From Flavobacteriia bacterium (GTDB lineage Bacteria > Bacteroidota > Bacteroidia > Flavobacteriales_D > Crocinitomicaceae), in the NCBI GenBank assembly GCA_947462925.1, contig CANHQP010000033.1, forward strand, positions 1 to 38,809: DNA of 38,809 nucleotides, read 5' to 3'. Position numbers and translations under genes: made by a program. Below are positions 23,688 to 32,512 of this stretch, piece after piece. The notes below the pieces were generated by a model. It did no database searches and was not told where the DNA came from. It saw nothing but the letters and a program-made list of their open reading frames with translations. The stretch's first letter is position 1. Each line of letters starts with the position of its first letter.

Positions 23688-25913
23688 CTATTTTCTTAAC
23701 AAGTGTAAAAAACCGTGTCCTTCCAAAACTTGATTGTTGTAACCTGAAATTTTGTATTGAATGAAATATACACCTTCAGTAACATCATTTCCATTTGCTT
23801 TTCCATCCCATGCTGGTGAAGGATTAATTCCACTTCCAGTAAACACAATGTCACCCCATCGATTGAAAATCGTAAATTCTATATTCAATGCATTTGTAGT
23901 GGTCAAGAAATAAGTCTCATTGGCTTTATTTCCATCTCCATCAGGTGTAAATACGTTTGGAATTTCAACTGTAGGAATCGGGTACAAACATGATCCATTG
24001 TCTATTTGAGCATTTGGATCGTAATTGATTGCTGTTGGATCTGTACAACCACACACAGCAATCGCAATGTTTACAAATGAAGTATCGCTACATCCGTTTG
24101 CACTTGCAATTAAGCGAACAATTGAATTTGCTGTATATGTTTGTGTTTGAGAACTCAAATCATTTACGTTTGCAGTTTGTCCATTTCCAAAATCCCACGC
24201 ATAATTGGTTGAATTTTGACTATTGTTAGTAAAAGTAACTGTCAATGGTGTACAACCAGATGATACACTTGGTGAAAAATTAGCAACAGGTGCTTGATCT
24301 TGTGTCAATAAGATACTGTCGTTTACGATACAAACATTATCTGTCACAGTGAAGTAATACCACCCTGGAGATAAATTTTGGAAAACAGAAGCATTGATTG
24401 AATTCGGACTGTTTGCACCAGGTCCTACCCAGTTGTAAACAGGAGTTCCTGAAAATCCGGAAGCAAAACCAGTTACTGCACCAGTTGGGTTACATGCTGT
24501 TGCTGGGAATTGAAACATTGAATCTATTGCCAATGTTTGGTTCAAAGTAATAGTCACTGTATCTGTCATTTGGAATCCACATTGATCAGTAGCAGTCACA
24601 ATGTACTCAATCGGACCATTGATTGAAACAGCACCAAAGGCTGGACTTCCCGATTGACCGTTACTCCAAGAATAGGTATAAGGCGCAAATCCTCCGCTTG
24701 CTACTGCCGTCATTTGAATTGAATCATTGGCACAAAGAGCGGTTGGATCATTTTCATTGATGGAAATATTAGGTCTATCAAGAATATAAATTGTTCCTTG
24801 TGTAGCTATTGTATCTCCACATTCTGTAATGGTAAATACTGTAATTGTAATGAATTCTGGACCTTCATTTAAGTTATCTTGAATAGGCGCAAAGTTTAAT
24901 ACGATTGTATCTTCACCAGGCAAAAATGTAATTGGATTGGCCATAGGTGGATAGTCAGTACCTACAATTGCATCTCCTACTATGGTGTAGTTGATAATCA
25001 ATGTGTCAGTTAATTGATCTGCTGGTCTTGTAAAAACGAAGTTTGCATCCGAACATCCTTCAACAACTGTTGAATCTCCAGACACTGTTGTAACAGCAAC
25101 TTGTACTACTGAGGATCCAAAACTATTTGCTTCAATAAATACTCCAGAATCATAAGATTGGTCACCAACATTACAAATTGCCAATTTAATATGATAAGTC
25201 TCACCACATTGAACTTGCGATATTGCAGTGAGCATCGTAGTAGTACCGTCATATTGAATGGAGTTTCCGTAGGCTAAACCATTATCATTGGGAACGTAAT
25301 AGTTTGTATTACTTGCATCTCCAACATTGTTAATCGTTACTGGAGTGGTTGTTCCCGGAAGAACCGCTAAATTGACCGCTGAGTTTTGGTAAGGACCGGT
25401 AATTCCAGGGCCAGAAAGAAAAAATCCAAAAGCATCATTGAATGTTGATGGAGAAAATTCAGGGTACTCATCTGAACCGAAAATATAATTAAAGCTCACT
25501 GTATCGCCTGAAGGTACAAAATCAAACTCCAAAAACACACCATTTGTTACTGAACCATTTGCAATTGAATTTAGGTCAGGATCAATAGAAACGTCTTGAG
25601 TACCGGCTTGGGTAAAAGAAGTTGAATTGTTTGGACCTGCTGCACCCGTTCCAGCACCTGTTGTTAGTAAAACACCTGAGGTAAAGGGAAAGGTTGCATT
25701 AGAATTTGTAAATGTGGTAACATTCGTTTGTGCCACGTTTGCACTGGTTACCGCTCCATTGTAAGTAATGTTTGTTGCAACGATACCGTTTCCAAGCAAT
25801 ACATTTTGTACTATGTCAGTTGGAGACTGTGCTGAGTTGACAACAATTTGACCAAAAGAAATTGCTGGTAATGAAAGTGTTACTGCAATTAAATAGAATA
25901 TTTTTTTCAACAT
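23688..25913 (-). CDS. Type IX-secreted adhesin-like protein with CHU_C domain
   Basis: 741 residues. Signal peptide 1-22 (ending ISFGQ). The N-terminal region (to about 270) is a choice-of-anchor L domain (SVDPDL-type, DEYPEF, DAFGFFLSGPG). Next come a Calx-beta-like or similar strand region (about 275-385), SprB-like segments (FAPYTYSWSNGQSG), a PKD domain (about 560-625, NYAWDFGNGQT), a GCTDPTAINYDPNAQIDNGSC motif, and the gliding-motility C-terminal (CHU_C) domain in residues 649-741 (IPNVFTPDGDGN to FLHLLRK). It is secreted by the type IX system and held at the surface; adhesion or gliding is the likely role. No T9SS machinery gene is in the window. Confidence 0.92.
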   Translation of the reverse strand: MLKKIFYLIAVTLSLPAISFGQIVVNSAQSPTDIVQNVLLGNGIVATNITYNGAVTSANVAQTNVTTFTNSNATFPFTSGVLLTTGAGTGAAGPNNSTSFTQAGTQDVSIDPDLNSIANGSVTNGVFLEFDFVPSGDTVSFNYIFGSDEYPEFSPSTFNDAFGFFLSGPGITGPYQNSAVNLAVLPGTTTPVTINNVGDASNTNYYVPNDNGLAYGNSIQYDGTTTMLTAISQVQCGETYHIKLAICNVGDQSYDSGVFIEANSFGSSVVQVAVTTVSGDSTVVEGCSDANFVFTRPADQLTDTLIINYTIVGDAIVGTDYPPMANPITFLPGEDTIVLNFAPIQDNLNEGPEFITITVFTITECGDTIATQGTIYILDRPNISINENDPTALCANDSIQMTAVASGGFAPYTYSWSNGQSGSPAFGAVSINGPIEYIVTATDQCGFQMTDTVTITLNQTLAIDSMFQFPATACNPTGAVTGFASGFSGTPVYNWVGPGANSPNSINASVFQNLSPGWYYFTVTDNVCIVNDSILLTQDQAPVANFSPSVSSGCTPLTVTFTNNSQNSTNYAWDFGNGQTANVNDLSSQTQTYTANSIVRLIASANGCSDTSFVNIAIAVCGCTDPTAINYDPNAQIDNGSCLYPIPTVEIPNVFTPDGDGNKANETYFLTTTNALNIEFTIFNRWGDIVFTGSGINPSPAWDGKANGNDVTEGVYFIQYKISGYNNQVLEGHGFLHLLRK

Positions 25914-25990
25914 GTTTGTTTGTTTTATTTTAAGACTATAAATCTAGAAATTTGGTTGCACCCAAACTTTAATTAAAAACAAAATTAATG

Positions 25991-25998
25991 TAATTTTG
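25991..25998 (+). promoter_or_regulatory. Possible -7 box of the M20 operon
   Basis: TAATTTTG is an exact TAnnTTTG match 72 bases before the ATG at 26071. No convincing -33 element is visible. Confidence 0.4.
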
Positions 25999-26070
25999 AC
26001 AATTCAAAAACTTGAAATCAAATTTTAAGTCATATTAAATTGAAAATTAGAAAATAACTCAAAACATATT

Positions 26071-27459
26071 ATGGAAAATACACAACATTTTATCCAAAAT
26101 CACAAAGAGCAATTTTTAAATGAATTGATCGATTTACTTAAAATTCCTTCCATTTCTGCAGATCCTGCTTACTCGAAAAATGTGCATGATTGCGCTCAAA
26201 ATGTAGCAAATCATTTGACATCTGCTGGTGCTGAAAATGTACAAATCTTCCAAACAGCGGGTTATCCAATCGTTTATGGAGAGAAAATCATCGATACTTC
26301 GTTGCCTACTGTTTTAGTTTACGGACATTATGATGTGCAACCTGCTGATCCAATCGAATTGTGGCACAGTCCTGCGTTTGAACCAGTGATCAAAACCACA
26401 CCAATTCATCCTGAAGGAGCCATTTTTGCGCGCGGTGCTTGTGATGACAAAGGACAAATGTTTATGCATGTCAAAGCTTTTGAAGCCATGGTGAAATCTG
26501 GTGAATTGGCTTGTAATGCCAAATTCATGATCGAAGGAGAAGAAGAAGTTGGAAGTGCCAATTTGGGAATTTTTGTTGCTGAACACAAAGAATTATTGAA
26601 AGCAGATATCATTTTGGTTTCTGATACTGGAATGTTGTCAAATGATACGCCTTCTATCACAACTGGTTTGCGTGGATTGAGTTATGTTGAAGTGGAAGTT
26701 ACAGGACCAAACCGTGATTTACATTCTGGATTATACGGCGGTTGTGTGGCCAATCCAATCAATGTGTTGACCAAAATGATTGCTTCCTTGCATGATGAAA
26801 ATAATCACATTACTATTCCAGGTTTTTATGATAAAGTGTTAGAACTTTCGCAGGCTGAACGCGCTGAAATGGCCAAAGCACCTTTTAGCCATGAAAAATA
26901 TTGCGAAGCTTTAGACATCGACAACGTTTATGGTGAAACGGGATATTCTACGCCAGAACGTGGTTCAATTCGTCCGACGTTGGACGTAAATGGAATTTGG
27001 GGCGGATATACTGGCGAAGGAGCAAAAACTGTAATTGCTTCTAAAGCGTATGCGAAAATTTCCATGCGTTTAGTGCCTCACCAAGTGCCTGATGAAATCA
27101 CAGAACTTTTTCAAAAACATTTTGAATCGCTTGCCCCAGAAGGAACGCGAGTTGTGGTGACTCCGCATCATGGTGGTGACCCTGTGGTGACACCAATCGA
27201 CTCTATCGGTTACCAAGCAGCAAGTTTGGCTTACGAAACGACTTTCGGGAAAAAACCAATTCCAGTAAGAAGTGGCGGAAGCATTCCAATCGTGGCTTTG
27301 TTTGAAAAAGAATTGGGTTTGAAAACAGTGATGATGGGATTCGGTTTGGATTCTGATGCTATTCACTCACCGAATGAGCACTATGGTTTATTCAATTTCT
27401 ACAAAGGCATTGAAACGATTCCATATTTCTACAAACATTTTGCTGAATTATCTAAATAA
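26071..27459 (+). CDS. M20 family dipeptidase
   Basis: 462 residues. A cytoplasmic two-zinc metallopeptidase that cleaves dipeptides. The metal site is complete: GHYDVQPAD (His86, Asp88), RGACDDKGQM (Asp125 or 126), EGEEEVGS (Glu155-157), SDTGM and a late HSPNEH. The dimerisation lid domain follows DLHSGLYGG. Length fits carnosinase-like members. It is the first gene of a possible three-gene operon (10 bp to the LEA lipoprotein gene). Confidence 0.93.
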   Translation: MENTQHFIQNHKEQFLNELIDLLKIPSISADPAYSKNVHDCAQNVANHLTSAGAENVQIFQTAGYPIVYGEKIIDTSLPTVLVYGHYDVQPADPIELWHSPAFEPVIKTTPIHPEGAIFARGACDDKGQMFMHVKAFEAMVKSGELACNAKFMIEGEEEVGSANLGIFVAEHKELLKADIILVSDTGMLSNDTPSITTGLRGLSYVEVEVTGPNRDLHSGLYGGCVANPINVLTKMIASLHDENNHITIPGFYDKVLELSQAERAEMAKAPFSHEKYCEALDIDNVYGETGYSTPERGSIRPTLDVNGIWGGYTGEGAKTVIASKAYAKISMRLVPHQVPDEITELFQKHFESLAPEGTRVVVTPHHGGDPVVTPIDSIGYQAASLAYETTFGKKPIPVRSGGSIPIVALFEKELGLKTVMMGFGLDSDAIHSPNEHYGLFNFYKGIETIPYFYKHFAELSK

Positions 27460-27468
27460 TTTTACCCG

Positions 27469-27942
27469 ATGAAAATAGTCAAGTGGATTGCCATTTTTGT
27501 ATTAATTTTCTCTTTACAAGGATGTTTTGAGTTTGAAAACGTCAATTTCAAGGGCATTGAAAGTGTAAAGTTGCCCAAAATGGACGACAAAGAGATTTTG
27601 GTTGATTTGAGTTTCAAATTGGAAAACCCTAATAATTTCAATATCAAACTGAAGCCTTCACAAATTGATGTTTTTGTGTCTGACAAAAAAATGGGAACGG
27701 TCCATTTAGACAAGAAAATTGTTTTCAAGAAGAAAAAGGAAAACGTTTACAGCACCCAAATCAAAGTGAAACTGGAAGACGGTGCTTTCTATTCGTTGTT
27801 TAAATTGGTAACGAAAGATGAAATTCCTGTAAGATTCAAAGGCAAAATCAAAGGGTCAGTTTTTGGAATTTCGAAAAAAATCGACATTGATCAAGTTAAA
27901 AATTTCAGTGGCAAAGATTTGAATTTCTTGAAAAAATCATGA
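27469..27942 (+). CDS. LEA type 2 (WHy-like) lipoprotein
   Basis: 157 residues. Signal with LQGC (Cys19). The mature part is one LEA_2/WHy beta-sandwich domain: LENPNNFNIKLKPSQIDVFV, then MGTVHLDKKI and KIKGSVFG. Such proteins are linked to stress or envelope function but have no known enzyme activity. It overlaps the next gene by 4 bp. Confidence 0.78.
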   Translation: MKIVKWIAIFVLIFSLQGCFEFENVNFKGIESVKLPKMDDKEILVDLSFKLENPNNFNIKLKPSQIDVFVSDKKMGTVHLDKKIVFKKKKENVYSTQIKVKLEDGAFYSLFKLVTKDEIPVRFKGKIKGSVFGISKKIDIDQVKNFSGKDLNFLKKS

Positions 27943-28496
27943 TTCCAAATTTTCAGCTCGCAGCTAACGGTTTAGCGACAAATGCATTCACAGCGTTGAA
28001 TATTAATGATTTCCATGCTGCTTGTTTCCATGTTCAAAACTTGAAATACGGAAGAATTTTAAATCCTTCCGATTTCACCTTGGTCTTGAGAGAAAACCAA
28101 GGGACATGCTCGTCAAAACACGGTTTGTTGGCGCTTTTAGCGGAGGAAAATGGGCAAAATGACATTCATTTAATGGTCGGCATTTTTTTGATGTCTGCTG
28201 AAACACATCCAGTGGTCGGACCGATTTTAGCTCAAAACGGTTTGAAATCCATCCCCGAAGCGCACGCATATTTTCGTTACGATGGAAAACGGTATGATTT
28301 CACCGCGAAAGGCAAAAGCATTGAAACGATTGAGCCGTTCATCGTGCGTGAACAACGTTGCGAGCCCAATCAAATGATTGAATGGAAACCGATGATTCAC
28401 AAACATTATTTGGAAGGCTGGCTCAAAAGGCAAAATCTTTCCTTTACGATTGAAGAAATTTGGAAAATTCGAGAAGCGTGTATTTCGGTTTTGTGA
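27939..28496 (+). CDS. Transglutaminase-like fold protein, unknown role
   Basis: 185 residues, no signal peptide. A possible transglutaminase-like triad is visible: Cys57 in NQGTCSSKHGLLALLAEE, His109 in PEAHAYF, and Asp120 in GKRYDFTAKG. The spacing (Cys, 52 residues, His, 11 residues, Asp) fits that fold, but the protein is small and I assign the fold only by pattern. Its start overlaps the stop of the LEA lipoprotein gene (ATGA), so the two are translationally coupled, and the M20 peptidase lies just upstream. Confidence 0.65.
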   Translation: MIPNFQLAANGLATNAFTALNINDFHAACFHVQNLKYGRILNPSDFTLVLRENQGTCSSKHGLLALLAEENGQNDIHLMVGIFLMSAETHPVVGPILAQNGLKSIPEAHAYFRYDGKRYDFTAKGKSIETIEPFIVREQRCEPNQMIEWKPMIHKHYLEGWLKRQNLSFTIEEIWKIREACISVL

Positions 28497-28517
28497 TAAA
28501 GAAAGATCAAAAGGAAA

Positions 28518-29648
28518 TTAAAATGCTTCGCCGATATACAAATAAATGCCATTGCCTTCCTCTGTAAAGGCAAAGTCTAATCTTGTCCAAATGTCTTTTT
28601 TAGGGAACAATAAAAAGCGAATTCCCATTCCTCCTGCATAAACTATGTTTGTTGCTTTGCTAGTTGCAATTGAATTTGATACCAAGCCTGCACTTGCAAA
28701 AATGGTTGAACCAAATCTTTTAGAAAAACTGAAAGGCAACATGCGATATTCAGTCTGAAAAGCCATTAGATTTCGATCTCTATAACGCCCTATGTAGTAG
28801 CCTCTCATCATCATTTCACCACCCATCAAAGCTAACTGACTAAATGGAGCATTTCCCAAGGTAAATTGACCTAAATATTGAAAGGCCAAAACGTTTCTTT
28901 TACGAATGGGATGAAAATATCTGAAATCTGAGTTAATTGAAGTAAACGTGAATTGACTACCAAATTTTTGCTCGTAATGTAAAAATGCTAGTTCAGCAAA
29001 TATACCGTCGCGAACATTCAAGATATTGTGACGATTGTCATATAAGATTCCCGCACCGATACCAAAGTTTGCAAAGCCATTTGAGCCAATAGGCTTTTCG
29101 TAAGAAATAGATTCATCGTAATTTATAAAGCGAACATTACTTAGATTCTGGAAATCAAATTCTAAACCAGCATAAATAGATTTATGAACCTTGCGCAATA
29201 GTCTTTCTTTAATTTGAATTTGAAAGGCATCTACCTTAGCAAGTTTTTGATTTTTAGTTTCAGGTCCTATTCCATAATAAGAAAGCGGAAAACTTTGAAG
29301 TTTTAATTTACCTAAGAAAAACCATTTATTTTGATCACTGTAGATGGCATGTTCTAAAAATCCACCAAATTGATTTTGCAATGTATAAAATGTGAATGCA
29401 TTGATTTCACTCAATCTATTTGTCGTGTCTCCTTTGGCATATCTTACATACAAACTACTGAAACCAAATTCAATACTCGTTTCAGGTGAATAAGCCAAAA
29501 CGGGATAAACCATTAATTGAGGCTTTGAAATTTCGGTAGTGTCTCTGATAATTTTATTGATGTATCTTCGAGGCAAAGACTTAAGCTGGGCAATCATTTG
29601 AAAGCTCATCAAAGTAAAAACCAAAAGTACAATGATTCTAAAAAACAT
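28518..29648 (-). CDS. BamA/TamA-like outer-membrane beta-barrel protein
   Basis: 376 residues from the ATG at 29648 (MFFRIIVL). Signal peptide about 1-19. No POTRA domain is seen; the protein is mainly a 16-strand-type barrel of the D15/bacterial surface antigen family. Features: GGILYDNRHN-like repeats, GGEMMMRGYYIGRYRDRNL, where the RGY is the conserved VRGY/F loop, and a C-terminal phenylalanine typical of outer-membrane proteins. Role unknown; without POTRA domains it is not a BamA itself. The upstream TTG start at 29660 overlaps a TAATTTTG box (29658-29665, minus), favouring 29648. Confidence 0.85.
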   Translation of the reverse strand: MFFRIIVLLVFTLMSFQMIAQLKSLPRRYINKIIRDTTEISKPQLMVYPVLAYSPETSIEFGFSSLYVRYAKGDTTNRLSEINAFTFYTLQNQFGGFLEHAIYSDQNKWFFLGKLKLQSFPLSYYGIGPETKNQKLAKVDAFQIQIKERLLRKVHKSIYAGLEFDFQNLSNVRFINYDESISYEKPIGSNGFANFGIGAGILYDNRHNILNVRDGIFAELAFLHYEQKFGSQFTFTSINSDFRYFHPIRKRNVLAFQYLGQFTLGNAPFSQLALMGGEMMMRGYYIGRYRDRNLMAFQTEYRMLPFSFSKRFGSTIFASAGLVSNSIATSKATNIVYAGGMGIRFLLFPKKDIWTRLDFAFTEEGNGIYLYIGEAF

Positions 29649-29752
29649 AATTTGAACCAAAATTAGGAATTAAAAATTAAAGTCAAAAGTGCAGAGTTTA
29701 GAACAAATAACTCATTTTTTGCATGGAAACTTAAAACTATGATATCTATTTT

Positions 29753-30394
29753 TTATTGGTTTTTATTTTTTGTAATCTGTATTTGTTTTTCAAATCTAGC
29801 TAAGATTTCATTTAAGATTAATCTTTTTTCTGGTGCGAAATTTTTTCTTGGAAAAGAAATATTAGGAATAGGCAAATCAAGAAATTGACAAAGTTTTTCC
29901 CATCCGTCACCTCCTACAACATCGAAAACTAATAAATCTTTTTCTCTGTTTTCAAAGTAATTTTTAATTTCCGAATAGTGAGAATTATATTGATTTTCCC
30001 ATTTTTTTCTATCAATTTTTAACCATTTGACATCTAATTCAGGATTTTTTAATTTATTTTCTTGGTTTCTTTTCACATGACTTTCTCTGCTATCTAACCA
30101 ACTTTGTAGTTCCCTTGTATTTGAAATAAATTTACTATTTGGATATTGTTTATCAAATTCCTTAAAGATTGCTACTGTATTTGGTGCTTGATCCCAATCG
30201 GAATAAACTTCATACTTTTCAATACCTTTTAATATATTATTTCCCTCAAGAAAATTAGTTGTGATAATTTCTTTGATATTGTTGCCTTTATCGTCCATAT
30301 AATGAACACTTTTCAAGCCTAGAATCTCAAAAGCTTTGTGTAAAGTTGATGTTCCAGTTTTGTTCAATCCAATACAAAATATTTTTCCGGACAT
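29753..30394 (-). CDS. Sulfotransferase-family protein
   Basis: 213 residues. The N-terminal FCIGLNKTGTSTLHKAFE is the 5'-phosphosulfate loop of sulfotransferases (P-loop-like, about 6-23); SKFISNTRELQSWLDSRESH near 91-110 is the likely 3'-phosphate-binding region. It may transfer sulfate from PAPS to a surface sugar or small molecule; the acceptor is unknown. It stands alone with long gaps on both sides, and its codons are more AT-rich than the neighbours, which would fit acquisition by transfer. Confidence 0.8.
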   Translation of the reverse strand: MSGKIFCIGLNKTGTSTLHKAFEILGLKSVHYMDDKGNNIKEIITTNFLEGNNILKGIEKYEVYSDWDQAPNTVAIFKEFDKQYPNSKFISNTRELQSWLDSRESHVKRNQENKLKNPELDVKWLKIDRKKWENQYNSHYSEIKNYFENREKDLLVFDVVGGDGWEKLCQFLDLPIPNISFPRKNFAPEKRLILNEILARFEKQIQITKNKNQ

Positions 30395-30820
30395 TTTAAG
30401 ATAATTATTTCGATTTATGAATTTTTATCTTTGATAGAAATCAATGAATCTTGATTCTCAAAATTTTGCTAAAATCAAAGTTAATATAATTCAGTAATCT
30501 CCTTCGAATATTATTTTAAAAAAGGGATTTGGAAGTGTTTAAAAGTAAAATACTTGTTTTCAATTAATCGATTTAAAGTAACTTTGATAATTAGCGATGT
30601 ATCTTTGTGGTGAAAATTTTAACCGAGCCAATATTTGAAATCTCAGTTCAGTGATTGCTAAATAAAAAGTTATCCTAAAAAACTTGAGTTGATCCAATAT
30701 TCAAATTTTAGTTTGAAGTATTTGATTCTATTTTTCTTTGTCTATTCAAATTAGAATTTTGATGATTTAAATAATGTAAACAATCGGTTAAACTGATTGT
30801 CTCTTAAATAAAAAAGGTAT
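30395..30820. other. 426-bp intergenic region
   Basis: No credible gene. Exact TAnnTTTG boxes occur on the plus strand at 30426-30433 and 30600-30607 (both TATCTTTG) and on the minus strand at 30476-30483 (TAACTTTG). The minus box may serve the sulfotransferase gene, and the plus box at 30600 may start a leader of about 210 bases for the gene at 30821. The first plus box is followed only by a 17-codon ORF (from 30444), which may be a relic. A 21-bp palindrome is listed separately. Confidence 0.45.
30780..30800. promoter_or_regulatory. 21-bp near-perfect palindrome, operator candidate
   Basis: ACAATCGGTT-A-AACTGATTGT: ten paired positions, nine perfect and one G.T. It lies 20 bases upstream of the ATG at 30821. 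It could bind a dimeric regulator or act as a hairpin close to the start codon. Confidence 0.45.
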
Positions 30821-31417
30821 ATGATTCGAATAATATTGGTTTTCATTTTTGTTCCCCAGTTCTTGTTCTCACAAAAAGATACGATTTTTAGCTTAGACGA
30901 AGTATGGAAAATCAATCTTAACAATCAACGAAGTGTCAACAAATCCGGAATGTATACCTTGTTGGGTTGGTCTTTTACAAACATCGTTACGGGCACAATT
31001 GCTTCCACCCAAACAGAAGGTTCAGCCCATTATTTTCATCAAATGAACGCAATGTGGAATACGGTGAATTTGGGTTTATCCATCGGCGGTTTGTTGCAAG
31101 AGCGAAAACTTAAAATTGAAAGTACTCAGGATCTAAACACCAGACAGAAAAAACTAGAGAAAATATTTCTCATCAATGGTGGCTTAGATTTGGTTTACAT
31201 GGGCGTTGGCACTGGATTGCTATTATCAAAAAATGAAACTGACACGAAACAAGGTTACGGACAAAGTTTATTACTACAAGGTGGATTTCTAATGCTTTTC
31301 GACGGAACGATGTACTTTTTGCATCGAAATAATCGGATCAGAGAATATAGAAATATAGATTTTAAGATTGGATTTCAGTCAGTTGGAGTGCGTATTTTTT
31401 TAGGAAATAGTGCTTAG
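30821..31417 (+). CDS. Membrane protein, DUF6992-like
   Basis: 198 residues. Signal peptide or first helix 1-17, then about three to four hydrophobic segments. Distinctive motifs are GWSFTNIVTG, YFHQMNAMWNTVNLGLS and GGLDLVYMGVGTGLL, which I associate with the DUF6992 family seen in Bacteroidota; the family name is from memory. No function is known. The gene is single and preceded by the 21-bp palindrome. Confidence 0.65.
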   Translation: MIRIILVFIFVPQFLFSQKDTIFSLDEVWKINLNNQRSVNKSGMYTLLGWSFTNIVTGTIASTQTEGSAHYFHQMNAMWNTVNLGLSIGGLLQERKLKIESTQDLNTRQKKLEKIFLINGGLDLVYMGVGTGLLLSKNETDTKQGYGQSLLLQGGFLMLFDGTMYFLHRNNRIREYRNIDFKIGFQSVGVRIFLGNSA

Positions 31418-31542
31418 GCATTAGGGAATAATGGGTTTTCGAAAGACAATCTTTCTAAAAATCCAACGATCTAAAAATCGAATAATCCAAATTTTACCAT
31501 TTTTTCACATTTAATCTCGTCTTCAATTGAAATAATTCATTT

Positions 31543-31566
31543 ACTTTGCAATTCAAAGTGCTTTTA
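31543..31566 (+). promoter_or_regulatory. Operator/promoter dyad, copy 1
   Basis: ACTTTG-CAATT-CAAAGT, then GCTTTTA, just before the ATG at 31570. It matches the sequence at 32513-32536 in 20 of 24 positions. It overlaps a TTACTTTG, one mismatch from the -7 box, so a bound regulator would block the promoter. It stands before the operon that encodes a winged-helix protein (32202-32495), so autoregulation is inferred. Confidence 0.65.
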
Positions 31567-31569
31567 GCT

Positions 31570-32205
31570 ATGGATCAAAAAGAAAAAGATTATCTGCAAG
31601 ATTTAACGGAGATTCGTTCGATGATGGAAAAATCATCTCGATTTATTTCATTGAGTGGTTTGGCAGGTGTATTTGCCGGAATTTTCGCCTTGGCGGGTTC
31701 TATTTCAGCGTATTACATCCTTAAAAATTTCTACATCGCCATTTGGTATGAAAACGATATCATTCAATTGTCGAAAGATTTGGTGTTGCACTTGTTTTTA
31801 GTAGCGATGGGAGTGTTGTTTCTTTCTCTGTTTTTCGGCTACTATTTCACCACTAAAAAAGCAAAGAAATTAGGACATAAAACTTGGAATAAAACTTCGC
31901 AATTGATGCTTATCAACTTAGCTATTCCATTGTTTGCTGGCGGTATTTTTTGTGTTTCGCTTTTTCTGCATGGAAATCTAGGATTAATTGCGCCAACAAC
32001 CTTGATTTTTTACGGATTAGCCCTGGTAAATGGAAGCAAATTCACGTTGAATGATATTAAATATTTGGGCTATTGCGAAATGATTGTCGGTTTAATCGCC
32101 ACTTTTTTCATCGGTTGGGGATTGTGGTTTTGGGCTTTTGGATTCGGAATTTTACACATTGTTTACGGAATTTCCATGTATTATAAATACGAACACAAAC
32201 AATGA
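31570..32205 (+). CDS. Multi-spanning membrane protein of unknown function
   Basis: 211 residues from the ATG at 31570 (MDQKEKDYL); an in-frame TTG lies upstream at 31546. Short acidic N-terminus (QDLTEIRSMMEKSS), then six hydrophobic segments between about 28 and 200. Similar proteins occur next to small winged-helix regulators in Bacteroidota. It overlaps the regulator gene by 4 bp (ATGA). It may work as a sensor or target of the regulator, but no motif proves this. Confidence 0.75.
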   Translation: MDQKEKDYLQDLTEIRSMMEKSSRFISLSGLAGVFAGIFALAGSISAYYILKNFYIAIWYENDIIQLSKDLVLHLFLVAMGVLFLSLFFGYYFTTKKAKKLGHKTWNKTSQLMLINLAIPLFAGGIFCVSLFLHGNLGLIAPTTLIFYGLALVNGSKFTLNDIKYLGYCEMIVGLIATFFIGWGLWFWAFGFGILHIVYGISMYYKYEHKQ

Positions 32206-32495
32206 AAGATTTTATCAGTCAGCTAAATAAGTCCTTCGAAAGTAGGATTAGACTAGGCATCATGTCGGTCTTGATGGTCAATGAATCAATCGATTTTTTG
32301 AGCCTCAAGGAGATGTTAGAGGCCAGCGATGGAAACATTGCCAGTCACGTTGCTGCACTCGAAAAAGCGGAATATTTGACCATCGAAAAGAAATTTGTAG
32401 GGAAGAAAACCAGTACGACCTACACAATTACAACGCTAGGAAGAGAAGCATTTAACCAACATTTAAACGCCCTTGAACAACTTTTAAAACGCTAA
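32202..32495 (+). CDS. Winged-helix transcriptional regulator (HTH_34-like)
   Basis: 97 residues, a stand-alone winged-helix domain: IRLGIMSVLMVNESIDFLSLKEML, the recognition helix region ASDGNIASHVAALEKAEYL, and a wing with KKTSTTYTITTLGREAF. This matches the PF13601/MarR-ArsR-like small DNA-binding family. It has no ligand domain. The ACTTTG-N5-CAAAGT dyads lie before its operon and before the DUF4173 gene next door, which suggests they are its sites. Translationally coupled to the membrane protein upstream. Confidence 0.88.
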   Translation: MKDFISQLNKSFESRIRLGIMSVLMVNESIDFLSLKEMLEASDGNIASHVAALEKAEYLTIEKKFVGKKTSTTYTITTLGREAFNQHLNALEQLLKR

Positions 32496-32512
32496 TATTT
32501 TTTTGAACTTAC

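Noticed and set aside
30444..30497. A 17-codon ORF behind a TATCTTTG box
   Set aside because: Too short and without homology or a signal sequence; mentioned only as a possible relic.
31413..31431. A stretch near 31413 resembling the 14-bp repeats (TTAGGCATTAGGG)
   Set aside because: Only a loose match to about one unit; chance similarity is likely.
31433..31464. A GAAAGA-CAA-TCTTTC hairpin after the DUF6992-like gene
   Set aside because: Short stem with imperfect flanks and no T-tract; not strong enough to call a terminator.
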